Shown here piece by piece: positions 26,290 to 34,408 of a stretch of 64,000 nucleotides of DNA. Made by a program: the position numbers and the translations under genes. How positions within the stretch are numbered: position 1 is the first letter of the stretch; every line of letters begins with the position of its first letter. The notes below the pieces were generated by a model. The model saw nothing but the letters and a program-made list of their open reading frames with translations. It was not told the origin of the DNA and did not search any database. This DNA comes from Alphaproteobacteria bacterium (GTDB lineage: Bacteria > Pseudomonadota > Alphaproteobacteria > Acetobacterales > Acetobacteraceae): assembly GCA_020850755.1 (NCBI GenBank), contig JADZEB010000011.1, forward strand, positions 1-64,000, in the 5' to 3' direction.

Positions 26290-27690
26290 ATGACCGAGCT
26301 TTGCTGGCTGACCGTTGCCGAAGCCGCGCGCATGATGCGCGCCAAGACCCTTTCGCCCGTCGACTACGCCAAGGCGCTCCTGGAGCGCGTCGGCCGGCTC
26401 GACCGGCACACCAACGCCTTCATCAAGGTCGATGCCGAGCATGCGCTGGCCGATGCCCGCGCCGCCGAGGCCGCCTTCGCCGCCGGCCAGGATCGCGGCC
26501 CGCTGCTCGGCATTCCCTACGCCCTCAAGGACATCATCGACTATGGCGGCGAGGTCACGACCGCCCATTCCAAGATCCTGCTCGCCAATCGCGCCGCCGC
26601 CGATGCCTTCGTCACCACGCGACTGAAGGCAGCGGGCGGCATCTACATGGGCAAGCTCTCGACGCACGAATTCGCGATCGGCGGCCCGGCCTTCGACCTG
26701 CCCTTCCCGCCCGCGCGCAACCCGTGGAACGTCAAGCACCATCCCGGCGGCTCCTCCTCGGGCTCGGGCTCGGCGGTGGGCGCGGGCTATGTGCCGATGG
26801 CGCTCGGCACCGACACCGGCGGCTCGGTGCGCAACCCGGCCTCGATGTGCGGCATCGTCGGCCTCAAGCCCACCTATGGCCGCGTCAGCCGTGCCGGGGT
26901 GGTGCCGCTCTCCTTCTCGCTCGACCATGTCGGGCCGATGACCCGCACGGTCGAGGACAACGCGCTGATGCTGGCCGCGATCGCCGGGCATGATCCCGCC
27001 GATCCGGGCAGTGCCGCGCGCGCCAGCGAGGATTTCACGCGCGAGATGAACAAGGGCGTGAAGGGGCTGAAGATCGGCTTGATCCGCCATTTCTACACCA
27101 AGGACCTGATCGCCGATGCCGAGATGGCGGCGGGCGTGGACAAGGCGGCCGAGACGCTGCGCGCGCTCGGCGCCGAGCTGCGCGAGATCAGCACCGTCCC
27201 GCTCAGCGAGTGGGCGGCGGTCAACCGCGTCATGCTGCTCTCGGAAGCCTGCTCGATCCACGAGAAGTGGCTCAAGGAGCGGCCGGGCGATTATGCCTCG
27301 ATGACGCGCCGGCGCCTTCTGCCCGGCATGTTCTTCTCGGCGGTGGACTACATGCAGGCCAGCCGCCGGCGCCGGCAGATCGTGGCCGAGCTCGACGCGC
27401 ATTTCGCCGATGTGGACGTGATCGTGACCGCCTCCTCGATGGAAACGGCAGCCGAGATCACCGACACGCCGCTGGTCGAGAAGACCTATCCGCGCCAGGC
27501 GCGCACGCCCTTCAACGTGTCCGGGCATCCGGCGCTGGCGCTCTGCTGCGGCTTCCACTCGAACGGGCTGCCGCTCGCCTTCCAGATCGTCGGCCGCTCC
27601 TTCGACGAGGCAATGGTCTATCGCGTCGGCCACGCCTACCAGCAGGCGACCGACTGGCACACCCGCCGCCCGGCCCTGCCGCAGGGCTGA
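26290..27690 (+). CDS. Amidase signature family hydrolase
   Basis: 466-aa Ser-cisSer-Lys amidase. The catalytic Lys is in PYALKDIID, and the amidase signature HHPGGSSSGSGSAVGAG contains the cis-Ser. The nucleophile Ser is in ALGTDTGGSVRNPAS, followed by GLKPTYGRVSRAGVVPLS. The length matches AtzE/GatA-type enzymes. GatB is absent nearby, so this is not the tRNA amidotransferase. It probably hydrolyses a small amide, perhaps together with the 68-aa protein just upstream. The ATG at 26290 follows GGAG at 9-nt spacing. Confidence 0.9.
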   Translation: MTELCWLTVAEAARMMRAKTLSPVDYAKALLERVGRLDRHTNAFIKVDAEHALADARAAEAAFAAGQDRGPLLGIPYALKDIIDYGGEVTTAHSKILLANRAAADAFVTTRLKAAGGIYMGKLSTHEFAIGGPAFDLPFPPARNPWNVKHHPGGSSSGSGSAVGAGYVPMALGTDTGGSVRNPASMCGIVGLKPTYGRVSRAGVVPLSFSLDHVGPMTRTVEDNALMLAAIAGHDPADPGSAARASEDFTREMNKGVKGLKIGLIRHFYTKDLIADAEMAAGVDKAAETLRALGAELREISTVPLSEWAAVNRVMLLSEACSIHEKWLKERPGDYASMTRRRLLPGMFFSAVDYMQASRRRRQIVAELDAHFADVDVIVTASSMETAAEITDTPLVEKTYPRQARTPFNVSGHPALALCCGFHSNGLPLAFQIVGRSFDEAMVYRVGHAYQQATDWHTRRPALPQG

Positions 27691-27736
27691 GGCGGCGGAA
27701 GCGCCGGGCCCGCCCCGCCGCGCCCGCTGCCCGACC

Positions 27737-28930
27737 ATGCCAGGACCGGTCCGCCGCAGCCGCCACGCCAAGGCGCCCGCGTTCGTTGCGCGGCACCTCG
27801 GCGCGGCGATGGTGGCCGTGCTGGCGTCGTGCCTGCTCGGGGCGGCACCCGCCCGGGCGCAGACCGGCATCAGCGACATCGTCGCCGCGCTGGAGGCGGA
27901 ACCCGACGCACCGGCGGCGCCGGCCGGGACCGGCAGCCAGCCCTGGGCCGCCCCGGCTCCCGGCACGGTCGGCACGATCAAGGCGCCGGTCTATGCCCGC
28001 GCGCCGATGGGCTGCACGCCGCCCGCGCCCCTGGCCGCGCCGGCGCTCGCCCCCGCCCCGCCCGCGCCGATGCACCAGCGCCTGATCGCCATCGCCGAGC
28101 AGGCCTGGCGCGACTGGGGCCGGGTGGAGGTGTGGCACTTCCCCGACCGGCGCGAGATCCGCGCCCCGGAAGGCGCCGTCCACGAATGGTCGCGCGAGGC
28201 GTTCGGGCCGCTCGCCGCCTATTGGTGCGTGGGCTACGGTGCCGACTACTGGCGCGCGGCGGCGGCGCTGGCACAGGCAGCGGCCGATCCGCTGGCCGAA
28301 ACCGACGGCACCATCAGCGTTCCCGCCTATCGCGCCCTGATCGCAACGGGCCTCCAGCCCTGGGGCGACCGGCGTGCCTGGTCGGCCGTGTTCATCGGCT
28401 GGCTGATGCATCGCGCCGGCGTGCCGACCCGTGACTTCGCACCGGCGCCCCTGCACGCGGCCTATGTGCGCGAGGCCGTGGCGCGCTTCCGCCGCCTTGC
28501 CGCCGAGGACCCGGCCGCGCTCGCCAGCCTGGCCTTCTGGCCGCACGCCATCGCGCGCTACGCGCCGCAGCCGGGCGATCTCGTCTGCGCCTCGCGCAGC
28601 GAGCCGCCGCTGGCCGCGCCCGACGACCTGCTCCGCCCCGAGCATGAACAGGCGCCGATGCATTGCGACCTGGTGGTGGAGCTGCGCCATGATTGCGACC
28701 GGGCGCTCGCACCCTCTGGCCGCTGCCTTGCCGCGATCGGCGGCAATGTCGCCGACACCGTGGCACGCAGCTTCGTGCGCCTCGATGCGCGCGGGCGGCT
28801 GTTGCGCGACACACCGGCCGCGCGCGTGCCGGGCGAGAGCCGCGACTGGTTCGTGATCCTGGAGAACCGGCTCGACCGCCGCGCAGCAGCCGCCGCGCCG
28901 GCGGCACCTACCACCTCGCGGATCGCCTGA
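27737..28930 (+). CDS. DUF2272 domain exported protein
   Basis: 397 aa with an N-terminal signal (hydrophobic core MVAVLASCLLGAAPARAQ, cleavage after ARA-Q). A proline/alanine-rich linker (about 50-115) is followed by a DUF2272 domain: WSAVFIGWLMHRAGV, then QPGDLVCASRSEPP and HCDLVVELRHDC, ending LAAIGGNVADTV. The arrangement of Cys and His in the last blocks resembles papain-like CHAP/NlpC folds, suggesting a peptidase or amidase, which is inference. It is 4 bp from the downstream MFS gene. Confidence 0.82.
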   Translation: MPGPVRRSRHAKAPAFVARHLGAAMVAVLASCLLGAAPARAQTGISDIVAALEAEPDAPAAPAGTGSQPWAAPAPGTVGTIKAPVYARAPMGCTPPAPLAAPALAPAPPAPMHQRLIAIAEQAWRDWGRVEVWHFPDRREIRAPEGAVHEWSREAFGPLAAYWCVGYGADYWRAAAALAQAAADPLAETDGTISVPAYRALIATGLQPWGDRRAWSAVFIGWLMHRAGVPTRDFAPAPLHAAYVREAVARFRRLAAEDPAALASLAFWPHAIARYAPQPGDLVCASRSEPPLAAPDDLLRPEHEQAPMHCDLVVELRHDCDRALAPSGRCLAAIGGNVADTVARSFVRLDARGRLLRDTPAARVPGESRDWFVILENRLDRRAAAAAPAAPTTSRIA

Positions 28931-28934
28931 GCCG

Positions 28935-30170
28935 ATGGCCGAAGCCCCAGACGCGCCGCGCGCCGCCACCGAGCAGGGGGCCGAGAAGCCCTGGCGCCTG
29001 CGCCTTTTCATCATCACACTCGCCCACGCCTTCGGCACGATCAATCTCTACGGGGTGATGGCGCTGGGGCCGCCGATGCAGGCGGCGCTCAGCCTTACGC
29101 GCGGCGAGTTCGGCCTGCTCTCGGCCTCCTATGCCGCCGCCATGCTGTGCCTCGCGCTGCCGATCGGCGCCACGGTCGAGCGCGTCGGCGTGCGTCGCAG
29201 TCTGTTCCTCAGCCATGTCATCGGCGGGCTCGGCATCGTCGTGCTGGCCTTCGCCCACGGCCTCTATGACGGCATGGCGTGGATGGCGCTTTCCGGCGTC
29301 GGCTACGCGCTGGTTAATCCCTCCACCGCCAAGGCGGTGATGATGTGGGTGCCGGTGCACCGCCGCGGCCTGGCGATGGGGCTGAAGCAGACCGGCGTGC
29401 CGATCGGCGGGATCATCGCCGGCATCCTGTCCAGCCTGTCGAGCCGGATCGGACTCGAAGCGCTGCTGATCGGCATCGGCGCCGCCTCGATCCTCACCGG
29501 GCTCGCCTATGCCGCCCTGCCGGAGATGCCGCCCGCGCCCGGCGAGGCCAGGCGACCCAGTGCCACCGCCATGATCGCCGACATGCGCACCGTGCTGGGC
29601 GATGGCAATCTGCGCCGGGCGACGCTGGTGGGCTGCCTGTTCAACGGCGCGCAGCAATCATTCATCGCCTACCTGACCACGGTGCTGACCGATTCGGGGG
29701 CCGGCACCTTCTATGCGGCGCTCTGCTTCGGATTGCTGCAGGGCGCAAGCGCGGTCGGCCGCGTGGTCTGGGGATGGTTGTCGGACCGGCGCGGCGGGAA
29801 GCGGCGCCCGCTCCTGATCGCGGCCGGGATCGGCGGCATGAGCGCCTTCGCGATGTTCCCGCTGGTGGGCCCGGGGCCGGCGCTGCTGCTGGCTGCGCCC
29901 CTCACCCTGCTCGCCGGCGGCTCCTTGATGTCCTATGCCGGCTTGCAGCTCGCCCTGGTGGCCGAGGCGGTGCCGGTGCGGCTGGTGGCAGCGGCGATCG
30001 GCTTCAACATGCTGATGTCCTCGCTCGGCAATGTCGTGCATCCGCCCGTCTTCGGCGCGATCGTCGATCGTGCCGGCTATGGGCCTGCCTGGATGTTCCT
30101 CACCGCCGTGATGGCCATCGCGGTCGCGATCCTGGCCCTGTCGGTGCGCGAGCGCGCCCGCCCCGGCTAG
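28935..30170 (+). CDS. MFS transporter
   Basis: 411-aa major-facilitator protein with 12 predicted helices. The first loop motif is GATVERVGVRRSLFLSH, and the loop between helices 8 and 9 reads GWLSDRRGGKRRPLLI. KQTGVPIGGIIAGIL is typical of carboxylate/drug MFS members. The substrate is not predictable. It starts 4 bp after the DUF2272 gene stop, so the two are cotranscribed. Its TAG stop directly abuts a dispersed repeat. Confidence 0.88.
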   Translation: MAEAPDAPRAATEQGAEKPWRLRLFIITLAHAFGTINLYGVMALGPPMQAALSLTRGEFGLLSASYAAAMLCLALPIGATVERVGVRRSLFLSHVIGGLGIVVLAFAHGLYDGMAWMALSGVGYALVNPSTAKAVMMWVPVHRRGLAMGLKQTGVPIGGIIAGILSSLSSRIGLEALLIGIGAASILTGLAYAALPEMPPAPGEARRPSATAMIADMRTVLGDGNLRRATLVGCLFNGAQQSFIAYLTTVLTDSGAGTFYAALCFGLLQGASAVGRVVWGWLSDRRGGKRRPLLIAAGIGGMSAFAMFPLVGPGPALLLAAPLTLLAGGSLMSYAGLQLALVAEAVPVRLVAAAIGFNMLMSSLGNVVHPPVFGAIVDRAGYGPAWMFLTAVMAIAVAILALSVRERARPG

Positions 30171-30296
30171 GGCACGTTCCGTTCGGCTTCGATCAGCCGA
30201 ACGGAAGTCGTGCCCAAGAAACTTATGGTTTGCGAGCAGCTTAGTCCGATCTGGTGGAACCGCCCTGCGGTTCCACCAGATCGGACGCTGCTCTAG
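30171..30296 (+). repeat. Dispersed two-hairpin intergenic repeat, copy B (best preserved)
   Basis: Left end GGCACGTTCC touches the MFS stop codon; right end GCTGCTCTAG contains the histidine kinase stop. Hairpin 1: TTCCGTTCGGCT-TCGATC-AGCCGAACGGAA inside GGCACG/CGTGCC. Hairpin 2: GTCCGATCTGGTGGAACCGC, a 3-nt loop, and its exact reverse complement. The element lies between convergent genes and may act as a bidirectional terminator. Confidence 0.92.
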
Positions 30297-31693
30297 AGCG
30301 TCAGCACCGCGCGCAGGCCGGGCGCATTGTCCTCGAAGCGCAGGCTGCCATTGTGCAGCTGCGCCACCGCTTGCACGAGAGCAAGGCCGAGGCCGCTGCC
30401 CGGCGTGCTGCGGCTCTGCTCGGTGCGGTAGAAGCGTTCCGTCACGCGGGCGCGTTCGGCCTCGGGCAGCCCCTGGCCCGTATCGGCGACAATGATCTCC
30501 GCCTCGCCGCCGAGGGCGCGGCCCGAGAGCAGGATCGAGCCGCCCCCGGGCGTGTACTTGACCGCATTGTCGAGCAGGTTCGCCACCGCCTGCAGGATCA
30601 GGTCGCGGTCGCCGACGATGCGAAGTCCCGCCGGCACCTCGAGGCTCATGCGCTGGCCCTTCTCCTCGGCCGAGGCGCTGTAGATCTCCACCGCGTCGGC
30701 CAGCAGACGGGACAGATCCACCGTGGCGAAGGCGGCACGCCGCGCCCCGGCCTCGATCTCGGCGATGCGCAGCAGCGCCTGGAAGATGGCGATGACATTG
30801 TCCAGCTCGGCGATGGTACGCTCCAGCGTGGCGCGATCGGCGGCCGCATCGGGCGGCTGGCGCAGCCCCTCCTCGAGGCGGGCCCGCACGCGTGCGATCG
30901 GCGTGCGTAGATCATGCGCAATCGCGTTCGAGACCTCGCGCACGCCGTTCATCAGCCGCTCGATCTGGTCGAGCATGCGGTTGACGGTGCGGCCGAGCAT
31001 GTCGAACTCATCGCCACGCTCGCCGGTTGCCACGCGGCGCGAGAGGTTGCCCTGCGAGATGGTCATGGCGGTTTCCGACACGTCCTGCATGCGCTTGAGC
31101 AGCATGCGTCGCACGAGCACGCCGCCCAGCACGGCGAAGACCATGATCATCGCCATCGCCCACAACAACGCATCGACGATCAGGTCGCGCAGCCGGATGC
31201 GTTCCTGCGCGTCGCGCCCGACCAGCAGCCGGTATCCGCCCGGCATCAGGAACTGGTAGGCGCGCGCGACGCTGCGGTCTCCGCCGCGCTCGAGCTGGAG
31301 CTCGAACCATTCCTCGCCGGGCACGATGGCCGGCCAGCGATCGACATTGCCGGCGACGCGCCGCCCGTCGCTGTCGATCAGGATGTACATCGCCTCGTTG
31401 TCGGCATCCTCGGTGATGCGCCGCTCGATCGCCTCGACCAGCCCGGCATGACCGCCCTCGCGGTAGCGATCGGCCAGGGCCAGCACGTCGGCGCGGATCG
31501 CGGCATCGATCTGGCGGTTCACCGCGCCGGCTGTGGCCCAGTATATGAACGCCACCAGCGCCATCGCCGAAACGATGAACACGGCGGTGTGCAGCACGGC
31601 CAGGCGGAAGCCGGTCGAGCGCAGCACGCGCAGGACGGTGCTGTCCTCGGCGCGGTCCTGGAGATCAAGATGCGGGACCGTCGGCGGGGGCAT
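30293..31693 (-). CDS. Two-component sensor histidine kinase
   Basis: 466-aa membrane kinase. Helix 1 (about residues 30-55), a periplasmic sensor region of about 110 residues, helix 2 (about 175-195) and HAMP come in order. Then comes the H-box NAIAHDLRTPIARVR, the N-box NLLDNAVKYTPGGG, and the G-boxes VADTGQGLP and GSGLGLALV. It is encoded 22 bp downstream of an OmpR-type regulator, its cognate partner. The short HDLRTPIARVR type resembles QseC/copper-sensor-like kinases, but the signal cannot be read. Its stop codon TAG lies inside the terminus of repeat copy B. Confidence 0.92.
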   Translation of the reverse strand: MPPPTVPHLDLQDRAEDSTVLRVLRSTGFRLAVLHTAVFIVSAMALVAFIYWATAGAVNRQIDAAIRADVLALADRYREGGHAGLVEAIERRITEDADNEAMYILIDSDGRRVAGNVDRWPAIVPGEEWFELQLERGGDRSVARAYQFLMPGGYRLLVGRDAQERIRLRDLIVDALLWAMAMIMVFAVLGGVLVRRMLLKRMQDVSETAMTISQGNLSRRVATGERGDEFDMLGRTVNRMLDQIERLMNGVREVSNAIAHDLRTPIARVRARLEEGLRQPPDAAADRATLERTIAELDNVIAIFQALLRIAEIEAGARRAAFATVDLSRLLADAVEIYSASAEEKGQRMSLEVPAGLRIVGDRDLILQAVANLLDNAVKYTPGGGSILLSGRALGGEAEIIVADTGQGLPEAERARVTERFYRTEQSRSTPGSGLGLALVQAVAQLHNGSLRFEDNAPGLRAVLTL

Positions 31694-31715
31694 CGCCTGG
31701 CCTGCGCGCCGCGCT

Positions 31716-32396
31716 TCAGATCTCGCCGCGCATGATGTAGCCGGCGTTGCGCACCGTATGGATCAGCGGGGTGCCGAAATCCTTGTCGATCTTCTGGCGC
31801 AGCCGGCTGATATGCACGTCGATGACGTTGGTCTGCGGATCGAAATGATAGTCCCACACCGCCTCCAGAAGCATGGTGCGTGTCACCACTTGCCCAGCAT
31901 GGCGCATGAGGTATTCGAGCAGGCGGAACTCGCGCGGCTGCACCTCGATCAGGCGCCCGGCGCGGCGCACCGTGCGCGCAAGCAGATCCATCTCGAGGTC
32001 GGCCACGCGCAGCTTGGTGGTCGGCGCATCGGACTGGCCGCGCCGCGCCAGCGCCTCCAGCCGGGCGAGCAGCTCGGCATAGGCGAAGGGCTTGGCGAGA
32101 TAGTCGTCCCCGCCCGCCTTCAGGCCCTTGACCCGGTCGTCGAGCTCGGCAAGCGCCGAAAGGAACAGCACCGGCGTGCGGTTGCCGGTGGCGCGCAGGG
32201 TTTCAAGCAGCTTGAGGCCGTCCATCCCGCCCGGCAGCATGCGGTCGAGGACGATCGCATCGAAGTTCTCCGACGCGGCCAGGAACAACCCGTCGCGGCC
32301 ATTGTCGGCATGCTCGACGGTGTGCCCGCTTTCGCGCAGGCCCTTGACGATAAAGCGGGAGACATCGGCATCGTCCTCGATCAGCAACAGACGCAT
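31716..32396 (-). CDS. OmpR-family response regulator
   Basis: 226-aa regulator. The receiver domain has the acidic pair EDD (residues 7-9), phospho-acceptor Asp in DAIVLDRMLPG (about 51), and the Lys switch YLAKPFAYAE. The C-terminal winged helix shows EFRLLEYLMRHAGQVVTRTML and VIDVHISRLRQKID. The ATG at 32396 starts MRLLLIEDDADV. It is first in the operon with the kinase; a 13-bp tandem array lies about 100 bp upstream, between it and the divergent usp gene. Confidence 0.93.
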   Translation of the reverse strand: MRLLLIEDDADVSRFIVKGLRESGHTVEHADNGRDGLFLAASENFDAIVLDRMLPGGMDGLKLLETLRATGNRTPVLFLSALAELDDRVKGLKAGGDDYLAKPFAYAELLARLEALARRGQSDAPTTKLRVADLEMDLLARTVRRAGRLIEVQPREFRLLEYLMRHAGQVVTRTMLLEAVWDYHFDPQTNVIDVHISRLRQKIDKDFGTPLIHTVRNAGYIMRGEI

Positions 32397-32493
32397 GGCA
32401 TTTCGGTTCCGCGGTATGTCCCGCCCGCCCGGCGAAAGCGGAGGTGCGCAGTCTGGCGCCATCCTAGAACAGGCTGGACCGCGCGCCCAGGGC

Positions 32494-32558
32494 GGCATGC
32501 GGTCGCGGCATGCGGTCGCGGCATGCGGTCGCGGCATGCGGTGGCGGATTGCGGTGGC
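32494..32558. repeat. Tandem array of five 13-bp units
   Basis: Unit GGCATGCGGTCGC is repeated three times exactly, then GGCATGCGGTGGC and GGATTGCGGTGGC. It sits in the divergent intergenic region between the response regulator and the universal stress gene. Each exact unit contains the palindrome GCATGC, so phased protein binding is possible. It may equally be slippage-generated. Confidence 0.9.
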
Positions 32559-32694
32559 GGCGCGGGGCGGCCGGCCCCACAGGCCCGACTGCGCACTTGT
32601 CTTGCCCGCTCGCTACGCCCATGCGAGGTTGCGCGCGACACGGCCGGCGCGGTCACGCTGCCGCCGGCTGCCGGGATGCAGGATGGAGAGCAAG

Positions 32695-33519
32695 ATGTCT
32701 GGTGCAGTTGGTGCGATCGGCGTGGTGCTTGGCGGCGAGGGCTCGGAGGCGACCTGCGCGGCGGCCGCCGGCCTGGCAAAGCAGTTCGAGGCCAGTTGCG
32801 ATGGCGTCTATCCGGTCTGGCCAGCCGACATGCCGGCCGCCGCGCTGGGGCGTGCCGCCTCGGGCGTGGTGATCGCCGCCCGCCGCGAGGGCCAGGTTCG
32901 CCGCGCCGGCGAGGCCGAGAAGAAGTTCAAGGCCGCGATCGCCGCCGCCGGCGTGCAGGGCGGGTTCGCCATGGTCGAGGGCGACGTGCCGGAAACCCTG
33001 GCCCGCGCCTCGTTCAACCATGACGTGCTGGTGGTGGAGCGCGTCGACCCCGAGGATATCGACGATGTGCTGGAAGGCACCCTGCACGAGCAGGTGGCGC
33101 TTGCGGCGATCTGCCCGACGCTGATCCTGCCGCCGGGAACCGGCTCGGTCAGCCTCGATCATGTCGGCATCGCCTGGAAGGAAACGCGCGAGGCCGCGCG
33201 CGCGGTGAAGGAGGCGATGCCCTTCCTGCTCGCGGCGAAGAAGGTGAGCGTGCTGTCGGTGGGCGCCCCCACCCATGTCATCTCCTACCAGGGTGCGCTG
33301 ATCACCTACCTGAAGCGCCACGGCATCGACGCCGCCTCGGTCGAGGAGACGGTCGGCCACGACGAGGGCCACGGCCTGATCGACAGCGCGAAGAAGCATG
33401 GCGTGACGATGATGGTGATGGGCCTCTATTCGCGCCCGCGCTGGTTCGAACTGGTGCTGGGCGGCGTCACCCGCCGGCTGGTGCGCGAGAACCCGTTCCC
33501 GATCCTGACCTCGCACTAG
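32695..33519 (+). CDS. Universal stress protein family
   Basis: 274-aa protein with two alpha/beta halves. The first (about 1-140) is divergent. The second starts HVGIAWKETREAARAVKEAMPFL and ends with the ATP-loop-like VMGLYSRPRWFELVLGGVTRRLV followed by FPILTSH, the UspA signature. The ATG at 32695 follows GGAG at good spacing. Role: stress resilience by an unresolved mechanism. It is divergent from the two-component operon. Confidence 0.86.
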   Translation: MSGAVGAIGVVLGGEGSEATCAAAAGLAKQFEASCDGVYPVWPADMPAAALGRAASGVVIAARREGQVRRAGEAEKKFKAAIAAAGVQGGFAMVEGDVPETLARASFNHDVLVVERVDPEDIDDVLEGTLHEQVALAAICPTLILPPGTGSVSLDHVGIAWKETREAARAVKEAMPFLLAAKKVSVLSVGAPTHVISYQGALITYLKRHGIDAASVEETVGHDEGHGLIDSAKKHGVTMMVMGLYSRPRWFELVLGGVTRRLVRENPFPILTSH

Positions 33520-33538
33520 CCAGAGCGGCACGAAAAAA

Positions 33539-33574
33539 GCGCGCGGCGCCCCCGCTTCCGGGGGCACCGCGCGC
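33539..33574 (-). terminator. Intrinsic terminator for the rplU-to-rsfS gene cluster
   Basis: Fifteen-base-pair stem with one mismatch: GCGCGCGG-C-GCCCCCG / CGGGGGC-A-CCGCGCGC, loop CTTC. On the minus strand it is followed immediately by TTTTTTCG, making a textbook rho-independent terminator for leftward transcription from rsfS. On the plus strand only CTATCGTTT follows, so it may also slow readthrough from the stress-protein gene. Confidence 0.85.
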
Positions 33575-33606
33575 CTATCGTTTCGCGGCCTCTCCCGCCG
33601 CCCGAG

Positions 33607-33730
33607 GGCACGTTACGCTCGAGCTGAATCGGCCGAACGGAAGTCGTGCCCGGGACCCGAGCATTGCGATCTGCCTGGTCCGTTGCGGCGGGACCGCGCT
33701 GCGGTTCCACCGGATCGGACGCTGCTCTAG
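33607..33730 (+). repeat. Dispersed two-hairpin intergenic repeat, copy C
   Basis: GGCACGTTACGCTC... with the CGGCCGAACGGAAGTCGTGCC half retained, a diverged left arm in hairpin 1, and hairpin 2 ending GGTTCCACCGGATCGGACGC. The terminal GCTGCTCTAG contains the stop codon of rsfS (33727-33729). Confidence 0.85.
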
Positions 33731-34350
33731 CCGGCGACGCGCAACCCTTCGCCCCCGGGCTCCGCCTCGGCCAGCGAATCGGCCAGCGAGTCGGGCAGGG
33801 CGGCGCCCCACATCTTCTCCAGATTGTAGTGCGCCCTGATCTCGGGGCGGAACAGGTGCACCACCACATCGCCGGCATCGACCAGCACCCAGTCGCCCGA
33901 GCGCTCGCCCTCCATCCGGACATGGCGGAAGCCGGCTTCCTTGAGCTTGCGGGCGAGATGCTCGGCCATCGCCGCCAGCTGGCGCGCCACTTTGCCCGAG
34001 GCGATCACCATGCGGTCGGCGAAGCTCGCCTTGTCGGCAAGGTCGATCACGACCAGATCCTCGGCCTTGTCGTCCTCGAGCGAGGTGGTGATCAGCGCCA
34101 GCAGCCGATCGACATGCGAGGGCTTGGCGGCGGGCCTGGCTGCCTTCGTTCGCGCGCCCCGCTTCGGGGCAGGCTTCACCGACTTGGCCTTGCCCGCGGC
34201 CGGCACCTTGGCCGGTTTCGGTTTCGCCGCCTTGCTGCGTTGCGCCGGGCGCCGCGTGGCGCGCCTGGCAGGAGCGGGGGCGGGCGCCGTCCCATCGGAC
34301 GGGGCAGCGGGCTTGGTCGGGCCGGTTGCGGCCGGAGTCTTGTGAACGAT
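33727..34350 (-). CDS. rsfS: Ribosomal silencing factor RsfS, start codon uncertain (possible ATC)
   Basis: The RsfS/Iojap domain covers the last 115 residues (VDRLLALITTSLEDDKAEDL, GDWVLVDAGDVVVHLF, NLEKMW). It binds uL14 and prevents subunit joining in stationary phase. A Lys/Ala/Pro-rich basic linker of about 90 residues precedes it. No ATG, GTG or TTG lies near the strong AAGGAG at 34358-34363. The codon 7 nt after that box is ATC at 34350, in frame, which I take as start (207 aa). A GTG at 34206 or 34179 with a poor box would give about 150-160 aa. Gene identity is sure; the start is not. Confidence 0.85.
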   Translation of the reverse strand: MVHKTPAATGPTKPAAPSDGTAPAPAPARRATRRPAQRSKAAKPKPAKVPAAGKAKSVKPAPKRGARTKAARPAAKPSHVDRLLALITTSLEDDKAEDLVVIDLADKASFADRMVIASGKVARQLAAMAEHLARKLKEAGFRHVRMEGERSGDWVLVDAGDVVVHLFRPEIRAHYNLEKMWGAALPDSLADSLAEAEPGGEGLRVAG

Positions 34351-34408
34351 GGCAGATCTCCTTGTCCTTAGCGGGTGTCTGTGGCTCTCGGTTGCCCTGG
34401 GCGGTCGG

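Noticed and set aside
32494..32558. CRISPR-like array
   Set aside because: Units are 13 bp and directly adjacent with no spacers; the same holds for the 15-bp array at 51781. No cas genes are present.
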